The notes: generated by a model from the sequence alone, not told the origin. A stretch of 34,177 nt of DNA from Bacteroidales bacterium (GCA_017412115.1 JAFPYR010000035.1:1-34177), one strand, 5' to 3'; shown: positions 24,845-33,163, counted from the stretch's first letter. A program made the numbers and translations.

Positions 24845-25963
24845 ATGAACAAAGACAGTAAAATATATGTAGCCGGCAACCGTGGGTTGGTTGGCAGTGC
24901 GATATGCAGGGCGTTAAAAAGGAGAGGTTATGAGAACCTTGTTTTTACGCCTCACGCGCAGTATGATTTGATTGATACAAAGACGGTTGAGGACTTTTTT
25001 GAAAAGGAAAGACCTGAGTATGTTTTTCAGTCGGCGGCACACGTCGGCGGAATAATTGCGAACTTGACGTACAGAGCGGATTTTATTTATCAGAACTTGA
25101 TGATTGAGGCTAACATCATCAATTCAGCGTATAAATTCGGCGCAAAAAAACTGTTGTTTTTGGGTTCGAGTTGCATTTATCCGAAAAATCCGCCTCAGCC
25201 GATGACAGAAGACGTTTTGTTAACCTCTGATTTAGAGTACACTAACGAGCCGTATGCGATTTCAAAAATTGCGGGCATAAAGTTGTGTGAAAGTTACAAT
25301 TTGCAGTACGGGACGAATTTTATTTCTGTCATGCCGACAAATCTTTACGGTCCTAACGACAATTACAACTTGGAAACTTCGCACGTTTTACCGGCGATGA
25401 TTAGAAAATTTCACTTGGCTAAATGCTTGGGAAACAAGGATTTTGACGGCATCAAAAAAGACTTGAACCGCCGTCCGATAGAAAAAATTTCGGGCGAAAA
25501 TTCTTTGGAGGAGCAACTTTCGGTTTTGAAAAAGTACGGAATTTTCGGCGAAGGAGCAACTGCAACGGTTGAACTTTGGGGCGACGGCAGTCCGAGAAGA
25601 GAATTTTTACATTCTGACGATTTGGGCGATGCGTGTGTCTTTTTGATGGAACACGTTGACTTTTCGGACATTTTGAAGAATCAGTTCAACATAACGGATT
25701 TTTCAACGCCGTACACAAAATCGGAAGTCAAGAACACCCACATCAACATCGGCACTGGCAAAGATCTTTTAATCAAAGAGTTGGCGGAAATGGTAAAAAA
25801 TACTGTCGGCTTTAACGGCAAGATTATTTGGAACTCTGACAAACCAAACGGCACTCCGCAAAAATTATTAAACGTTTCAAAACTTGAAAGTCTCGGTTTT
25901 AAATACAAAATCGAACTTCAAGACGGAGTTAAAATGAGTTACCGCAACTATTTGGAAGAGTAG
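24845..25963 (+). CDS. fcl: GDP-L-fucose synthase (GDP-4-keto-6-deoxymannose epimerase/reductase)
   Basis: The 372-residue SDR enzyme does the double epimerisation and NADPH reduction that give GDP-L-fucose from the Gmd product. The nucleotide motif is GNRGLVGSAI (11-20). The catalytic set matches E. coli Fcl: Ser108 and Cys110 (LGSSCIYPK), Tyr137 and Lys141 (YAISK). PTNLYGPNDNY and REFLHSDDLGDA are also typical. An insert of about 45 residues (around 195-240, DLNRRPIEKISGEN) makes it longer than the E. coli enzyme (about 320), as in other Bacteroidota forms. ATG at 24845 gives the standard N-terminus. No promoter of its own was seen, so read-through from gmd is likely. Confidence 0.95.
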   Translation: MNKDSKIYVAGNRGLVGSAICRALKRRGYENLVFTPHAQYDLIDTKTVEDFFEKERPEYVFQSAAHVGGIIANLTYRADFIYQNLMIEANIINSAYKFGAKKLLFLGSSCIYPKNPPQPMTEDVLLTSDLEYTNEPYAISKIAGIKLCESYNLQYGTNFISVMPTNLYGPNDNYNLETSHVLPAMIRKFHLAKCLGNKDFDGIKKDLNRRPIEKISGENSLEEQLSVLKKYGIFGEGATATVELWGDGSPRREFLHSDDLGDACVFLMEHVDFSDILKNQFNITDFSTPYTKSEVKNTHINIGTGKDLLIKELAEMVKNTVGFNGKIIWNSDKPNGTPQKLLNVSKLESLGFKYKIELQDGVKMSYRNYLEE

Positions 25964-25993
25964 CGGTAACTGTAAAAATAAATTATTATTAAG

Positions 25994-26090
25994 AGGTTGT
26001 CTAAAAAGGTTCATTGGAGCGCAGGCATCCTTGCCTGCAAATACTTGTAAGGCGGACAGGGAAGACGCACTCAACTTTTTAGACAATCCT
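25994..26090. repeat. MITE-like palindromic element after fcl
   Basis: About 97 nt are bounded by inverted repeats (AGGTTGTCTAAAAAGGTT at 25994-26011 and AACTTTTTAGACAATCCT at 26073-26090, 15-16 of 18 matched). Inside is a hairpin with GCAGGC (26021-26026) and GCCTGC (26033-26038). The right end forms the last codons and the stop of the DUF3592 gene. Size, terminal repeats and lack of coding suggest a non-autonomous mobile element. It may also end transcription from both sides. Confidence 0.65.
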
Positions 26091-26564
26091 TTTGCCACCT
26101 CGCAAAACAATCAGAAAAATTGCCGCAAATACCGCACCGATACATACAAACACGATTCCGAGAGTCTTCAAAGCATTGTCGCCGGAAATATACCACTGCG
26201 TAGAATCCGAAGGATTGATAAAAATAACCAAATGCTCGCCTTCGGAATATTTTGGCGGATACGATGACACACTGCTTGTATCCCGATAAGTTTTGCCTTT
26301 GTAAACAAACTCAATAACAGGAGCTGTTGCGCCTCTGTCCTCACCGCTGCGCTCGGTAACACGTCCGTTAACCCTCGTGGTACTTTCGTGCTGATGACGT
26401 CTTATGTAATTTTCAACCACCACGCCGTCAATGCGGTCGGTGCAGTTTTTTTCAAGCGTGGTTTGCTGATAAATAAAGTACAGTCCGAGAGTCAAAAACG
26501 TCAGAGAGAATACGGCAATAAGCGTTTTGACCAATACGGACGAAGATTTATTATTGTGATTCAT
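26079..26564 (-). CDS. DUF3592-type membrane protein
   Basis: The 161-residue product has TM helices at about 14-34 and 131-154. Between them is a periplasmic or external beta-rich domain with the DUF3592 pattern: VIEFVYKGKTYRDTSS, SYPPKYSEGEHLVIFINPSDSTQWY and an end in an Arg/Lys-rich tail. The function of the family is unknown. The last residues (RIV) and stop come from the neighbouring palindromic element, so the native C-terminus may have been slightly different. It has its own promoter at 26583-26613. Confidence 0.8.
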   Translation of the reverse strand: MNHNNKSSSVLVKTLIAVFSLTFLTLGLYFIYQQTTLEKNCTDRIDGVVVENYIRRHQHESTTRVNGRVTERSGEDRGATAPVIEFVYKGKTYRDTSSVSSYPPKYSEGEHLVIFINPSDSTQWYISGDNALKTLGIVFVCIGAVFAAIFLIVLRGGKRIV

Positions 26565-26582
26565 AACAGTTTACATTTTTCG

Positions 26583-26613
26583 CAAATATAATCTGATTCG
26601 TTTAAATTTCAAA
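26583..26613 (-). promoter_or_regulatory. promoter of the DUF3592 gene
   Basis: On the minus strand TTTG (26610-26613), 19 nt, TATATTTG (26583-26590): a full match to the Bacteroidota consensus. It lies in the 59-nt gap after the PP2C gene, 19 nt before the ATG at 26564. Confidence 0.75.
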
Positions 26614-26623
26614 AATTTTATCT

Positions 26624-27520
26624 TTACTTTTGGAACTTTTCTTTCAAGTATGCATTGATTTTTTCCAACAAGTTTTTAGTTTTTTCAGGATCGTAAGCAG
26701 GTTTTGCGGCTGGCGGTTTTTCTGTCTGCACAGTATTGAAATCAACAGGCGGAAGATAACCGCTTTTAACGTGTACTAATACGGCGGTGAAATTGTCAGA
26801 CGTTTTTTGGTTGCAGTAAGAAAAAAGTTTTTGTTTTTTCTCCTCGTCGGAAATTTTCATAGCCAAAACACTGCACAAAACCTCAACCGTTATATTTTCC
26901 AAAACGCCGTCAGAACATAAGAAAAAATAATCGCCTTCGATAACGCTGCAACTGTCATAATCGGGCATATCAGGATCGGAATTGGCTGTCATACATTTGG
27001 TTATGATATTTCTCTGAGGGTGAGTTCTGGCTTGTTCCTTGGTGATTTCACCTTTGTCAACAAGTTGCTGAACAAGTGAATGGTCTTTGGTTTCTAAGAC
27101 CGTCGCCGTTTTGCAGTAATTTGGCATATAATATTTCGGACGGATTTGATAAACCCTGCTGTCGCCGGTATGAGCCACCAAAGCACCGTTGTCGCCGAAA
27201 TATACGCAAGTCATAGTCGTAGCCATATTTTTAAACGATGTCGGGTCAGGATCTTTTCTATCAAGTTCGCTGTACGCAAACATAACGGCTTTGTCAAAAT
27301 ATTCTTTCGTAACAATATAATTTTCAGGCGGTTGATTATCAAAATATACAGCAAGCGCATTGCAAACGGTTTTAGAGGCGAGGTCGCCGTGCTGGTGTCC
27401 GCCCAAACCGTCGCATACAATAAAGTAACGTCCGCTTTCAGAGATTTTGTAAGAGTCTTCCTGATACTCTCTGCGACCCTGTCCCTGAAAAAACTGCGGT
27501 GTTTCTATGGTGATTTTCAT
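26624..27520 (-). CDS. PP2C-family Ser/Thr protein phosphatase
   Basis: The 298-residue cytoplasmic enzyme dephosphorylates Ser/Thr using two metal ions. Metal-binding and signature motifs are all present: REYQEDS (about 15-21), VCDGLGGHQHGDLAS (about 31-45), HTGDSRVYQ (about 117-125), FLCSDGVLENI and SDNFTAVLV. The C-terminal tail after about 250 is Pro/Lys-rich and probably flexible. The start is the ATG at 27520 (MKITIETPQFF). An in-frame TTG at 27547 is next to the promoter core and is not used. No partner kinase is adjacent, but a truncated kinase-like gene lies about 5 kb away. Confidence 0.9.
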   Translation of the reverse strand: MKITIETPQFFQGQGRREYQEDSYKISESGRYFIVCDGLGGHQHGDLASKTVCNALAVYFDNQPPENYIVTKEYFDKAVMFAYSELDRKDPDPTSFKNMATTMTCVYFGDNGALVAHTGDSRVYQIRPKYYMPNYCKTATVLETKDHSLVQQLVDKGEITKEQARTHPQRNIITKCMTANSDPDMPDYDSCSVIEGDYFFLCSDGVLENITVEVLCSVLAMKISDEEKKQKLFSYCNQKTSDNFTAVLVHVKSGYLPPVDFNTVQTEKPPAAKPAYDPEKTKNLLEKINAYLKEKFQK

Positions 27521-27549
27521 AAGGCTTATTTGTTTAAAAAACAACAAAG

Positions 27550-27557
27550 CAAAGATA
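27550..27557 (-). promoter_or_regulatory. promoter core of the PP2C gene
   Basis: TATCTTTG on the minus strand fits TAnnTTTG, 29 nt before the ATG at 27520. There is no TTTG at the usual distance upstream. Confidence 0.55.
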
Positions 27558-27612
27558 ATGATTTTTCAAAAATTTTGTTTAATTTTACAGTAGTTTTTAA
27601 TAAAGAAAAATT

Positions 27613-28113
27613 ATGAGTTCTTTTTGTCTAATATACCCCACGCCTGAAAACCTTGACGACATCATTTTGACTTCTGACGGCGAAGTTTTGACGGGTTTAC
27701 GTTTTATAAAGCAATATAAAGAAAGTTTTGAACAAAAAAGTTTGCCGATATTTCAAGAGGTTTGTCGGTGGTTGGACGTTTATTTTTCGGGGCGCGAGCC
27801 TGATTTTACGCCAAAGTTCAGGATTGAAAACTCTACGCCCTTCCGCAGGGAAGTTTTGGAAATCTTGGTTTCAATACCTTTCGGCAAAACTATGACTTAC
27901 GGCGAAATTGCCGCTCAAATCGCTAAAAACCACGGTATTGAAAAAATGTCGGCACAAGCCGTCGGCGGTGCGGTCGGAAAAAATCCAATCGGCATAATCA
28001 TTCCGTGCCACCGGGTTTTAGGTTCAGGCAAAAGCCTGACGGGTTACAGCGGCGGAATCAAAAACAAAATCGGGCTGTTAAAGGTTGAAAAAATTGAGTT
28101 TTTAGAGGAGTGA
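27613..28113 (+). CDS. ogt: methylated-DNA--protein-cysteine methyltransferase
   Basis: The 166-residue repair protein transfers alkyl groups from O6-methylguanine to its own Cys. The active site is Cys132 in IIIPCHRVLGSGKSLTGYSGG, preceded by the DNA-binding helix-turn-helix with MTYGEIAAQIA (93-103) and Arg/Asn-type contact region AVGGAVGKNPI. The N-terminal half (1-75) is the usual poorly conserved alpha/beta domain. Length is normal for Ogt-type proteins. It lies back to back with the PP2C gene. Its stop codon abuts the stop of the convergent AAA/nuclease gene without any gap or visible terminator. Confidence 0.93.
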   Translation: MSSFCLIYPTPENLDDIILTSDGEVLTGLRFIKQYKESFEQKSLPIFQEVCRWLDVYFSGREPDFTPKFRIENSTPFRREVLEILVSIPFGKTMTYGEIAAQIAKNHGIEKMSAQAVGGAVGKNPIGIIIPCHRVLGSGKSLTGYSGGIKNKIGLLKVEKIEFLEE

Positions 28114-29685
28114 TTATCCTTTCTCAATCTTGCACTCGTGTGTCTTGCTCTCTTTGTCATAATTGATGCCGACGAGAAGGACATTTCCTGTGTATTCGAG
28201 CAACTTGCCGGCGTAACGCTTTTCGTGAATCTGACGGATGGCAGAATCGGCATCCTTGTCGAACTTCAACTCCAAAACAATCGCAGGACTGTCGATATGT
28301 CGGCGCGGAATCAAAACAAGGTCGGCAAAACCCTTGCCCGTAGCCAGTTCGCGGTGAATGATATAATCGTTTTTGGCGGCAATAAAAGCAATAAACAGCA
28401 CACACGCCAATGAATTTTCATTGTTGTAAGAGAGAATGGAAGTGTTGTCGTCGTGGGCTTTGTCGATGGCACGGGCAACAGCGGTTTCGTCGCAGTCGAT
28501 GACGGCATCCAACAGATTTTCAGAGTTTTGGATAACCTCTACAATGTTAGTCCAATCGGTATTTTCCACTGCGTTGCGCATCTCTTCCCAAACCTCAAAA
28601 TTGGGTATTCCACAAGTGCGATCTTCGTAATAATAACACAAATATCCCAAATGAATCAACACTGTAAGCGCATCATCCTTGCTGCGGATTATCGACATAT
28701 CGTTTTGAAACTTAGTGGTGTTCACCTTAACGCGAGAACCCGAAAGCATTTTCAAAATATCATCTTTCAAGCCTTCAAAATTCATTTGGATATATGAAGA
28801 AACCGAATCGTATGCACCTGTTTTGCCCCAATTGTTAGCGCAAACTTGCTGTCGCATAGCGGTCATCACGCTGTTGGGGTTAAACATTGATTTTTGTTTG
28901 CCAATAATATATCCGTCGTACCAACGCTCAACCTCGGCAAAATCCATATCGTTTTTTTCGCATAGTTTGGAAACTTCGTCTTTTGTAAATCCGAAATAAG
29001 GTGCAAATTCACCCGGCACTATCATCGAATATTCAATAAAATTGTTCAAAGCCGATTCGGTTTTGTATTTTTTGATAGGCAGAATTCCCGTCATATAAAC
29101 GCCAGCAAACACATCAGCGGCGTTGACACTCTTGAACATTCTACGAAGCCAAGTAACGTAACGATCCATTGCCTCGCTACCCGCCTTAAATTCGCGGCAG
29201 ATGGCGTCCCATTCGTCAATTATCAGCACAAACCTGTCGCCGGTAGCGTCGTGAACACGCACAAGGCAGTTCATAAGGTCGTCGGAGTCAGAGACTTTAA
29301 CATCGGGATTCTTTGAGAGAAGTTCGTTTTTAATTTCGCTGTCAATATGCCCGATAATATTCGGCTCGTCTTTAAACCTCGGCGTAAAGTTGCTCATATC
29401 AATAAAAATCACCGAATATTTGTTGAGATGAGCCTCAAAAGTAGGGTCGTTGGCAATTTCTAAATCCGCAAACAATGGGCGAGAATCGCACGACTTGTCG
29501 TAATATGCGCTGAGCATAGCCGCAGCCATAGATTTTCCAAACCTGCGGCATCGGCTTACGCAAGTGAATTTGTATATCGTGTCGAGCGTCCTATTAACAA
29601 CGCCAATCAGTCCCGACTTGTCCACATATTCGCTGTTTCTGGCGGTGCGGAAGCCATTGTTGCCTATATTGATGTAGAGTCCCAT
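28114..29685 (-). CDS. AAA-ATPase-like / PD-(D/E)XK nuclease fusion (PF09820-PF08011 type)
   Basis: The 523-residue product begins MGLYINIGNNGFRTARNSEYVDKSGLI, typical of the AAA-ATPase-like DUF1703 family, which is abundant in Bacteroidota gut genomes. The P-loop is SRCRRFGKS (Lys51) and Walker B is VLIIDEWDA (about 153-161). FSMVVTGI-like text is replaced here by GVYMTGILPIKK. The C-terminal PD-(D/E)XK domain (about 425-515) has GFADLVLIP (Asp) and VLELKFD (Glu-x-Lys), followed by AIRQIHEKRYA. The biological role is not established. Multiple copies per genome and nuclease motifs suggest a link to mobile DNA or defence. It has its own promoter (29708-29737). Confidence 0.88.
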   Translation of the reverse strand: MGLYINIGNNGFRTARNSEYVDKSGLIGVVNRTLDTIYKFTCVSRCRRFGKSMAAAMLSAYYDKSCDSRPLFADLEIANDPTFEAHLNKYSVIFIDMSNFTPRFKDEPNIIGHIDSEIKNELLSKNPDVKVSDSDDLMNCLVRVHDATGDRFVLIIDEWDAICREFKAGSEAMDRYVTWLRRMFKSVNAADVFAGVYMTGILPIKKYKTESALNNFIEYSMIVPGEFAPYFGFTKDEVSKLCEKNDMDFAEVERWYDGYIIGKQKSMFNPNSVMTAMRQQVCANNWGKTGAYDSVSSYIQMNFEGLKDDILKMLSGSRVKVNTTKFQNDMSIIRSKDDALTVLIHLGYLCYYYEDRTCGIPNFEVWEEMRNAVENTDWTNIVEVIQNSENLLDAVIDCDETAVARAIDKAHDDNTSILSYNNENSLACVLFIAFIAAKNDYIIHRELATGKGFADLVLIPRRHIDSPAIVLELKFDKDADSAIRQIHEKRYAGKLLEYTGNVLLVGINYDKESKTHECKIEKG

Positions 29686-29707
29686 AATAATTTCATCTTT
29701 GTGTCTG

Positions 29708-29737
29708 CAAAGATAATAATATTATTTGGTAATACAA
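29708..29737 (-). promoter_or_regulatory. promoter of the AAA/nuclease gene
   Basis: On the minus strand TTG (29735-29737), 19 nt, TATCTTTG (29708-29715). The ATG at 29685 is 22 nt downstream. Confidence 0.7.
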
Positions 29738-29798
29738 TCATAAATAGAGGAATAAATAGGCAAATTGACTAAAATGCGAAAATATAAAATCTCAACCA

Positions 29799-30344
29799 TT
29801 AGATACCATCGAATGAGGTGTACGGATTTTTGATTTGCAGTTTTTGAGGCTGCGACGGTATCGAAATTCCAAAATTGCCGATGTTCTTAATCGCCGACAG
29901 CGGAATATGATTTTTAACAAGGATTTCTGCCTGATAATAAGGCTGTTCGTCGGGCGGAAGGTCAAAATATTTGTCACTAAAAGCGGTGTCGAAATGTATC
30001 TTTTTGAAATCCGACAGAGAGCCGCCGATGTTTGCGCCGTTTTTCACAGCGTTTCGGTCGGCAAATTTGGTGTCACGCCAACAAATCACTTCGGGGTCAA
30101 TTTCGAGGATAACGGGGTTTGAAATCCTGCCGTCGTTCATCGCCACGTACATCATAGGATGTTTTTGGGTGAAACTTACGCGGACATAGTTTTGGAGGTT
30201 GTCGCGAGAATCCAAACTCCGCGAAACATCGCTTCCGCCGGGCTTAGGAATGTCGATTCCCTTTGCCTGACAATCTGCCCACGAATAAAGTCCGCCGTGC
30301 TTGATGATAGATTCAAGATTGTCGAAATCGGTAAAATGATACAA
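29799..30344 (-). CDS. DarT-like ssDNA ADP-ribosyltransferase (DUF4433), without antitoxin, start damaged
   Basis: The product is at least 181 residues. From family knowledge DarT adds ADP-ribose to thymidines in single-stranded DNA and is a growth-stopping toxin. It has YHFTDFDNLESIIKHGGLYSW (NAD-binding His), SRSLDSRDNLQNYVRVSFTQKHPMMYVAM, FADRNAVKNGANIG and the C-terminal Glu in YYQAEILVK. The only start near the conserved YHFT is a TTG at 30344. The frame stays open further upstream (NHHNINK precedes it) but offers no ATG before the methyltransferase promoter, so the native 5' end seems lost. No macrodomain DarG antitoxin is present on either side in the window. The gene may be silent or decayed even though its motifs look intact. 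Divergent from the R-M operon. Confidence 0.75.
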   Translation of the reverse strand: MYHFTDFDNLESIIKHGGLYSWADCQAKGIDIPKPGGSDVSRSLDSRDNLQNYVRVSFTQKHPMMYVAMNDGRISNPVILEIDPEVICWRDTKFADRNAVKNGANIGGSLSDFKKIHFDTAFSDKYFDLPPDEQPYYQAEILVKNHIPLSAIKNIGNFGISIPSQPQKLQIKNPYTSFDGI

Positions 30345-30411
30345 CTTATTGATATTGTGGTGGTTGGAGAGCGTCTTATTATATTTTTTTGTTTTAGTAT
30401 AAAAAATGTTG

Positions 30412-30441
30412 TTGGTTTGATTATTATTTTTAGTAACTTTG
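30412..30441 (+). promoter_or_regulatory. promoter of the restriction-modification operon
   Basis: TTG (30412-30414), 19 nt, TAACTTTG (30434-30441). The core lies only 7 nt before the ATG at 30449, so the transcript would be almost leaderless. That can keep methyltransferase synthesis low or self-limiting. Confidence 0.6.
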
Positions 30442-30448
30442 CGGCATT

Positions 30449-31756
30449 ATGGCAAACACGGTAGAAAAATATATAACAGAAACCAGCGAGCGTATTAACC
30501 ACGTCCGCAATTATGTGCGAACAAAGGTTGACGAGTTGAGGCTTTTTCCAATAACAAATCCTTCCAATATTTCGCACAATATGAATTGGAAGAACAAACA
30601 ATTTGCATATCCCGAAAGGACGGTAAGAGTTGCGACAATGTTCAGTGGAATTGGCGCAGTAGAACACGCCTTTCAACGTCTGAAACTAAAACACAAAATC
30701 GTTTTTGCAGGGGATATTGACGATAAATGCAAACAAAGTTATTTCGCTAATTATCAAATCAATCCCGAAGATTGGTTTGATGATGCGAGAACATTTGATG
30801 CAACCAAGTACAACGGCAAAGTAGATTTGTTGGTTGGAGGTGCACCGTGTCAGGCATTTTCGATGGTCGGACGGAGATTGGGCTTTGAGGATGCAAGGGG
30901 AACCTTGTTTTATGAGTTTGCAAGAGTCATCAAAGAAACACAACCGAAAGTGTTCATTTTTGAGAATGTCAAGGGATTAATCAGCCACGACAAAGGACGT
31001 ACTTGGCAAGTTATCTACGACATATTTAAAGAGTTGGGCTATCAAGTATATTATAGGGTACTCAACAGCAAAGATTACGGAATACCACAGCACCGAGAGC
31101 GATTATTTTGCATAGGATTTAAGAATCCAACGTCATTTGACTATCCTGCACCAATTCCATTGGAGTACCGTATGTACGATTTTCTTGAAGATTTCGTTGA
31201 CACAAAATATTTCTTACGGGAAAAAGGCGTGAAATTTGTTACAAGCCATAAAAATCACATCAAGTGCTATACGCAAATTAATGGTGATATTGCGTTGTGC
31301 CAAAAACGAAATCAACAATTCAACTGGCACGGCGATTTTATATATCATCCATTAAATGTTGAAGAAGACATCGAAGATGACTATGATGAATTTATCTTTG
31401 ATGTCAAGGATGTTGAAGAAAAGTATTATCTTTCGGAAAAAGTTGCCAAGTATGTTTTGTGTCCAGGGACAAAAAACTTTAAAACTCGCATAGAAACAGA
31501 CTTAGACGTTGCTCGACCTTTGTTACAGTCGATGCACAAAATGCACAGGGCGGGGGTTGACAATTACGTCACGCACAAAGGGAGAATACGGAAACTCACA
31601 CCAAGGGAATGTCATAGGCTGATGGGCTTCAAAGATTCTTATAAAATTGTTGTGTCAGATACTGCGGCTTATCAGCAAGCGGGAAATTCGATAGTAGTTG
31701 ATGTGCTAATTGCACTTTTGAAACAAATGGATATAACACAATACGGAGAACTATGA
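30449..31756 (+). CDS. DNA (cytosine-5) methyltransferase of a type II R-M system
   Basis: The 435-residue enzyme methylates C5 of cytosine in a specific DNA site with S-adenosylmethionine. Motif I is MFSGIGAVEHAF (about 64-75). Motif IV is GAPCQAFSMVG with catalytic Cys134. Motif VI is FENVKGL, motif VIII is IPQHRERLFCIGF and motif X is YQQAGNSIVVDVL. The acidic segment between VIII and IX (about 290-335) with VEEDIEDDYDEF is part of the target-recognition region. A 60-residue N-terminal extension precedes motif I. The stop overlaps the start of the endonuclease gene by 4 nt (31753-31756). The target site cannot be read from the sequence. Confidence 0.95.
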   Translation: MANTVEKYITETSERINHVRNYVRTKVDELRLFPITNPSNISHNMNWKNKQFAYPERTVRVATMFSGIGAVEHAFQRLKLKHKIVFAGDIDDKCKQSYFANYQINPEDWFDDARTFDATKYNGKVDLLVGGAPCQAFSMVGRRLGFEDARGTLFYEFARVIKETQPKVFIFENVKGLISHDKGRTWQVIYDIFKELGYQVYYRVLNSKDYGIPQHRERLFCIGFKNPTSFDYPAPIPLEYRMYDFLEDFVDTKYFLREKGVKFVTSHKNHIKCYTQINGDIALCQKRNQQFNWHGDFIYHPLNVEEDIEDDYDEFIFDVKDVEEKYYLSEKVAKYVLCPGTKNFKTRIETDLDVARPLLQSMHKMHRAGVDNYVTHKGRIRKLTPRECHRLMGFKDSYKIVVSDTAAYQQAGNSIVVDVLIALLKQMDITQYGEL

Positions 31757-32739
31757 ATATAGCGAACAAAGAATTTGAATTTGTTGACGTGTTCAAAAAT
31801 TCTATTGCCGTTGCCGATAGTTGGGTGAAAAATTCCAACAAGACTGGCAGCGGAAATGGAGAGGCTAAATTGTACATAGCCAACAAGGATAAAATGCACG
31901 AATTTTATGGAGGAAGTGGTTTTTCAGTACACTGTTTCATAACAAAGGAAGATCTTTTGAAGTATATGAACGCAACAAAACCAGAGTACCAACGCCCGTC
32001 GCAAAATTATCGCGGCAAAGACATTATGCAAGACTTGTGGAAGTCGCGTTTGAACAAAATTAATTCACTCCCCGAAATCATCGAATTCAATATTGATGAC
32101 CAAAAGCAAATTGAAGGCGTTCGAGGCTATGTCAATTCTGATGATTCAGCATACCAACTTATCCGCGAAATTGCGTTGCCATACATAAGTTATATTTCCA
32201 CTATGCACTTAAAAGACGGCAATTCAGACATATATTATTGGAAACTGTTCGCAGATTTTGCTGAAATGGAGCGTAGAAAAAACTATGTCATCAATTATGG
32301 CAAAAAGGGCGAAGAAATAATTATCCCTAAAAACGAAATTCAAGAAACTCCTAAAACGAAAGAATATCGTTATGCACGTGAAGGTCAAGGTAAATACCGA
32401 GACGCATTGTTGAAAGAATGTCCTATGTGTCCGATAACGCAAATCACAGCACCTGAATTGCTGATTGCAAGCCATATAAAGCCGTGGGCGGTTTGCGATG
32501 ACAATGAAAAAATTGACCCCAAAAACGGTTTTATATTATCTCCGTTATATGACAAACTTTTTGACCGTGGCTTTATTACATTTACAATCGACAGACGCGT
32601 GAAAATTACGAATTGGCTTTCTGAGTATGACAAAAAACGCATTGGAATAATAGACAATCAACAAATTGCTATCTTGCCGATTGATGACGAAAGAGCAAAA
32701 TATTTGGAGTATCACAATTCAGTAGTATTTAGAAATTAG
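31753..32739 (+). CDS. HNH-type restriction endonuclease
   Basis: The 328-residue product has a C-terminal HNH_2-like nuclease domain: zinc-type CPMC (Cys223, Cys226), LIASHIKPW with catalytic His241, then ID-x-x-NG-x-x-L and YDKLFDRGFITF. The N-terminal 200 residues (FVDVFKNSIAVADSWVKNS, RPSQNYRGKDIMQDLWK) are probably the DNA-recognition and dimer part and are not a family I can name. The ATGA overlap with the methyltransferase gene indicates translational coupling and a shared target. This order (M before R) lets methylation precede cutting. The 3' end is 10 nt from the truncated kinase-like gene. Confidence 0.88.
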   Translation: MNIANKEFEFVDVFKNSIAVADSWVKNSNKTGSGNGEAKLYIANKDKMHEFYGGSGFSVHCFITKEDLLKYMNATKPEYQRPSQNYRGKDIMQDLWKSRLNKINSLPEIIEFNIDDQKQIEGVRGYVNSDDSAYQLIREIALPYISYISTMHLKDGNSDIYYWKLFADFAEMERRKNYVINYGKKGEEIIIPKNEIQETPKTKEYRYAREGQGKYRDALLKECPMCPITQITAPELLIASHIKPWAVCDDNEKIDPKNGFILSPLYDKLFDRGFITFTIDRRVKITNWLSEYDKKRIGIIDNQQIAILPIDDERAKYLEYHNSVVFRN

Positions 32740-32749
32740 AATTGCCTTG

Positions 32750-33136
32750 TCATATTTGGGCTTTCCAAGTTATGAATAAGTGTTGTCGAACGGGGAACTC
32801 GGTGTCGTCGGTGCCGGTATCGACAAATAGTTCGTTTTCAAGATATTGAATTTTAGTGAGATACTCCGACTCAACGTATTGCAGTTCGTCGGCGATAAGG
32901 CGGTAACTTTCGTTTCTGCCCTCTTGGTCGCGGGTAAAGCATTTGAGGGCGTAAATCTTGCCGTCGTTTTGGTCTTGCATTTTAAAGACCACCGCAAAAT
33001 TACCGCTACTCATCACGGGGTTGCCGTCCGCCCCCAAAACCGGTCGGAGCGTAGTCATAGTGGCGAAATAATCTTCGGGAGATTGCTCCGCCAACTTGAT
33101 TGCCTCAGTATATTGTCCAACAGAAGGATATATCAT
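32750..33136 (-). pseudogene. truncated protein kinase-like gene (5' remnant)
   Basis: From the ATG at 33136 the product has 128 residues and matches only the start of a kinase-like N-lobe: a glycine-containing loop region SSGNFAVVFKM (43-53), Lys65 in IYALKCF (beta3 Lys), and a helix-like ESYRLIADELQYVESEYL. After about TDDTEFPV the sequence turns into an unrelated tail (RQHLFITWKAQI), and the catalytic lobe with HxD and DFG motifs is absent. So the gene is cut at about 32795, 10 nt from the end of the R-M operon. The promoter (33164-33194) is still ideal. An in-frame start at 33193 lies in that promoter and is not used. Confidence 0.7.
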
Positions 33137-33163
33137 AGTTTGGTGATTGATTACACTAATACC

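Noticed and set aside
26079..26564. Frameshifted or artefactual end of the DUF3592 gene
   Set aside because: The reading frame is continuous and ends in an intact stop. The altered end is explained by the palindromic element.
30176..30676. 166-codon minus-strand frame spanning the darT-methyltransferase junction
   Set aside because: It is antisense to the start of the methyltransferase and out of frame with the DarT motifs; no family resemblance.
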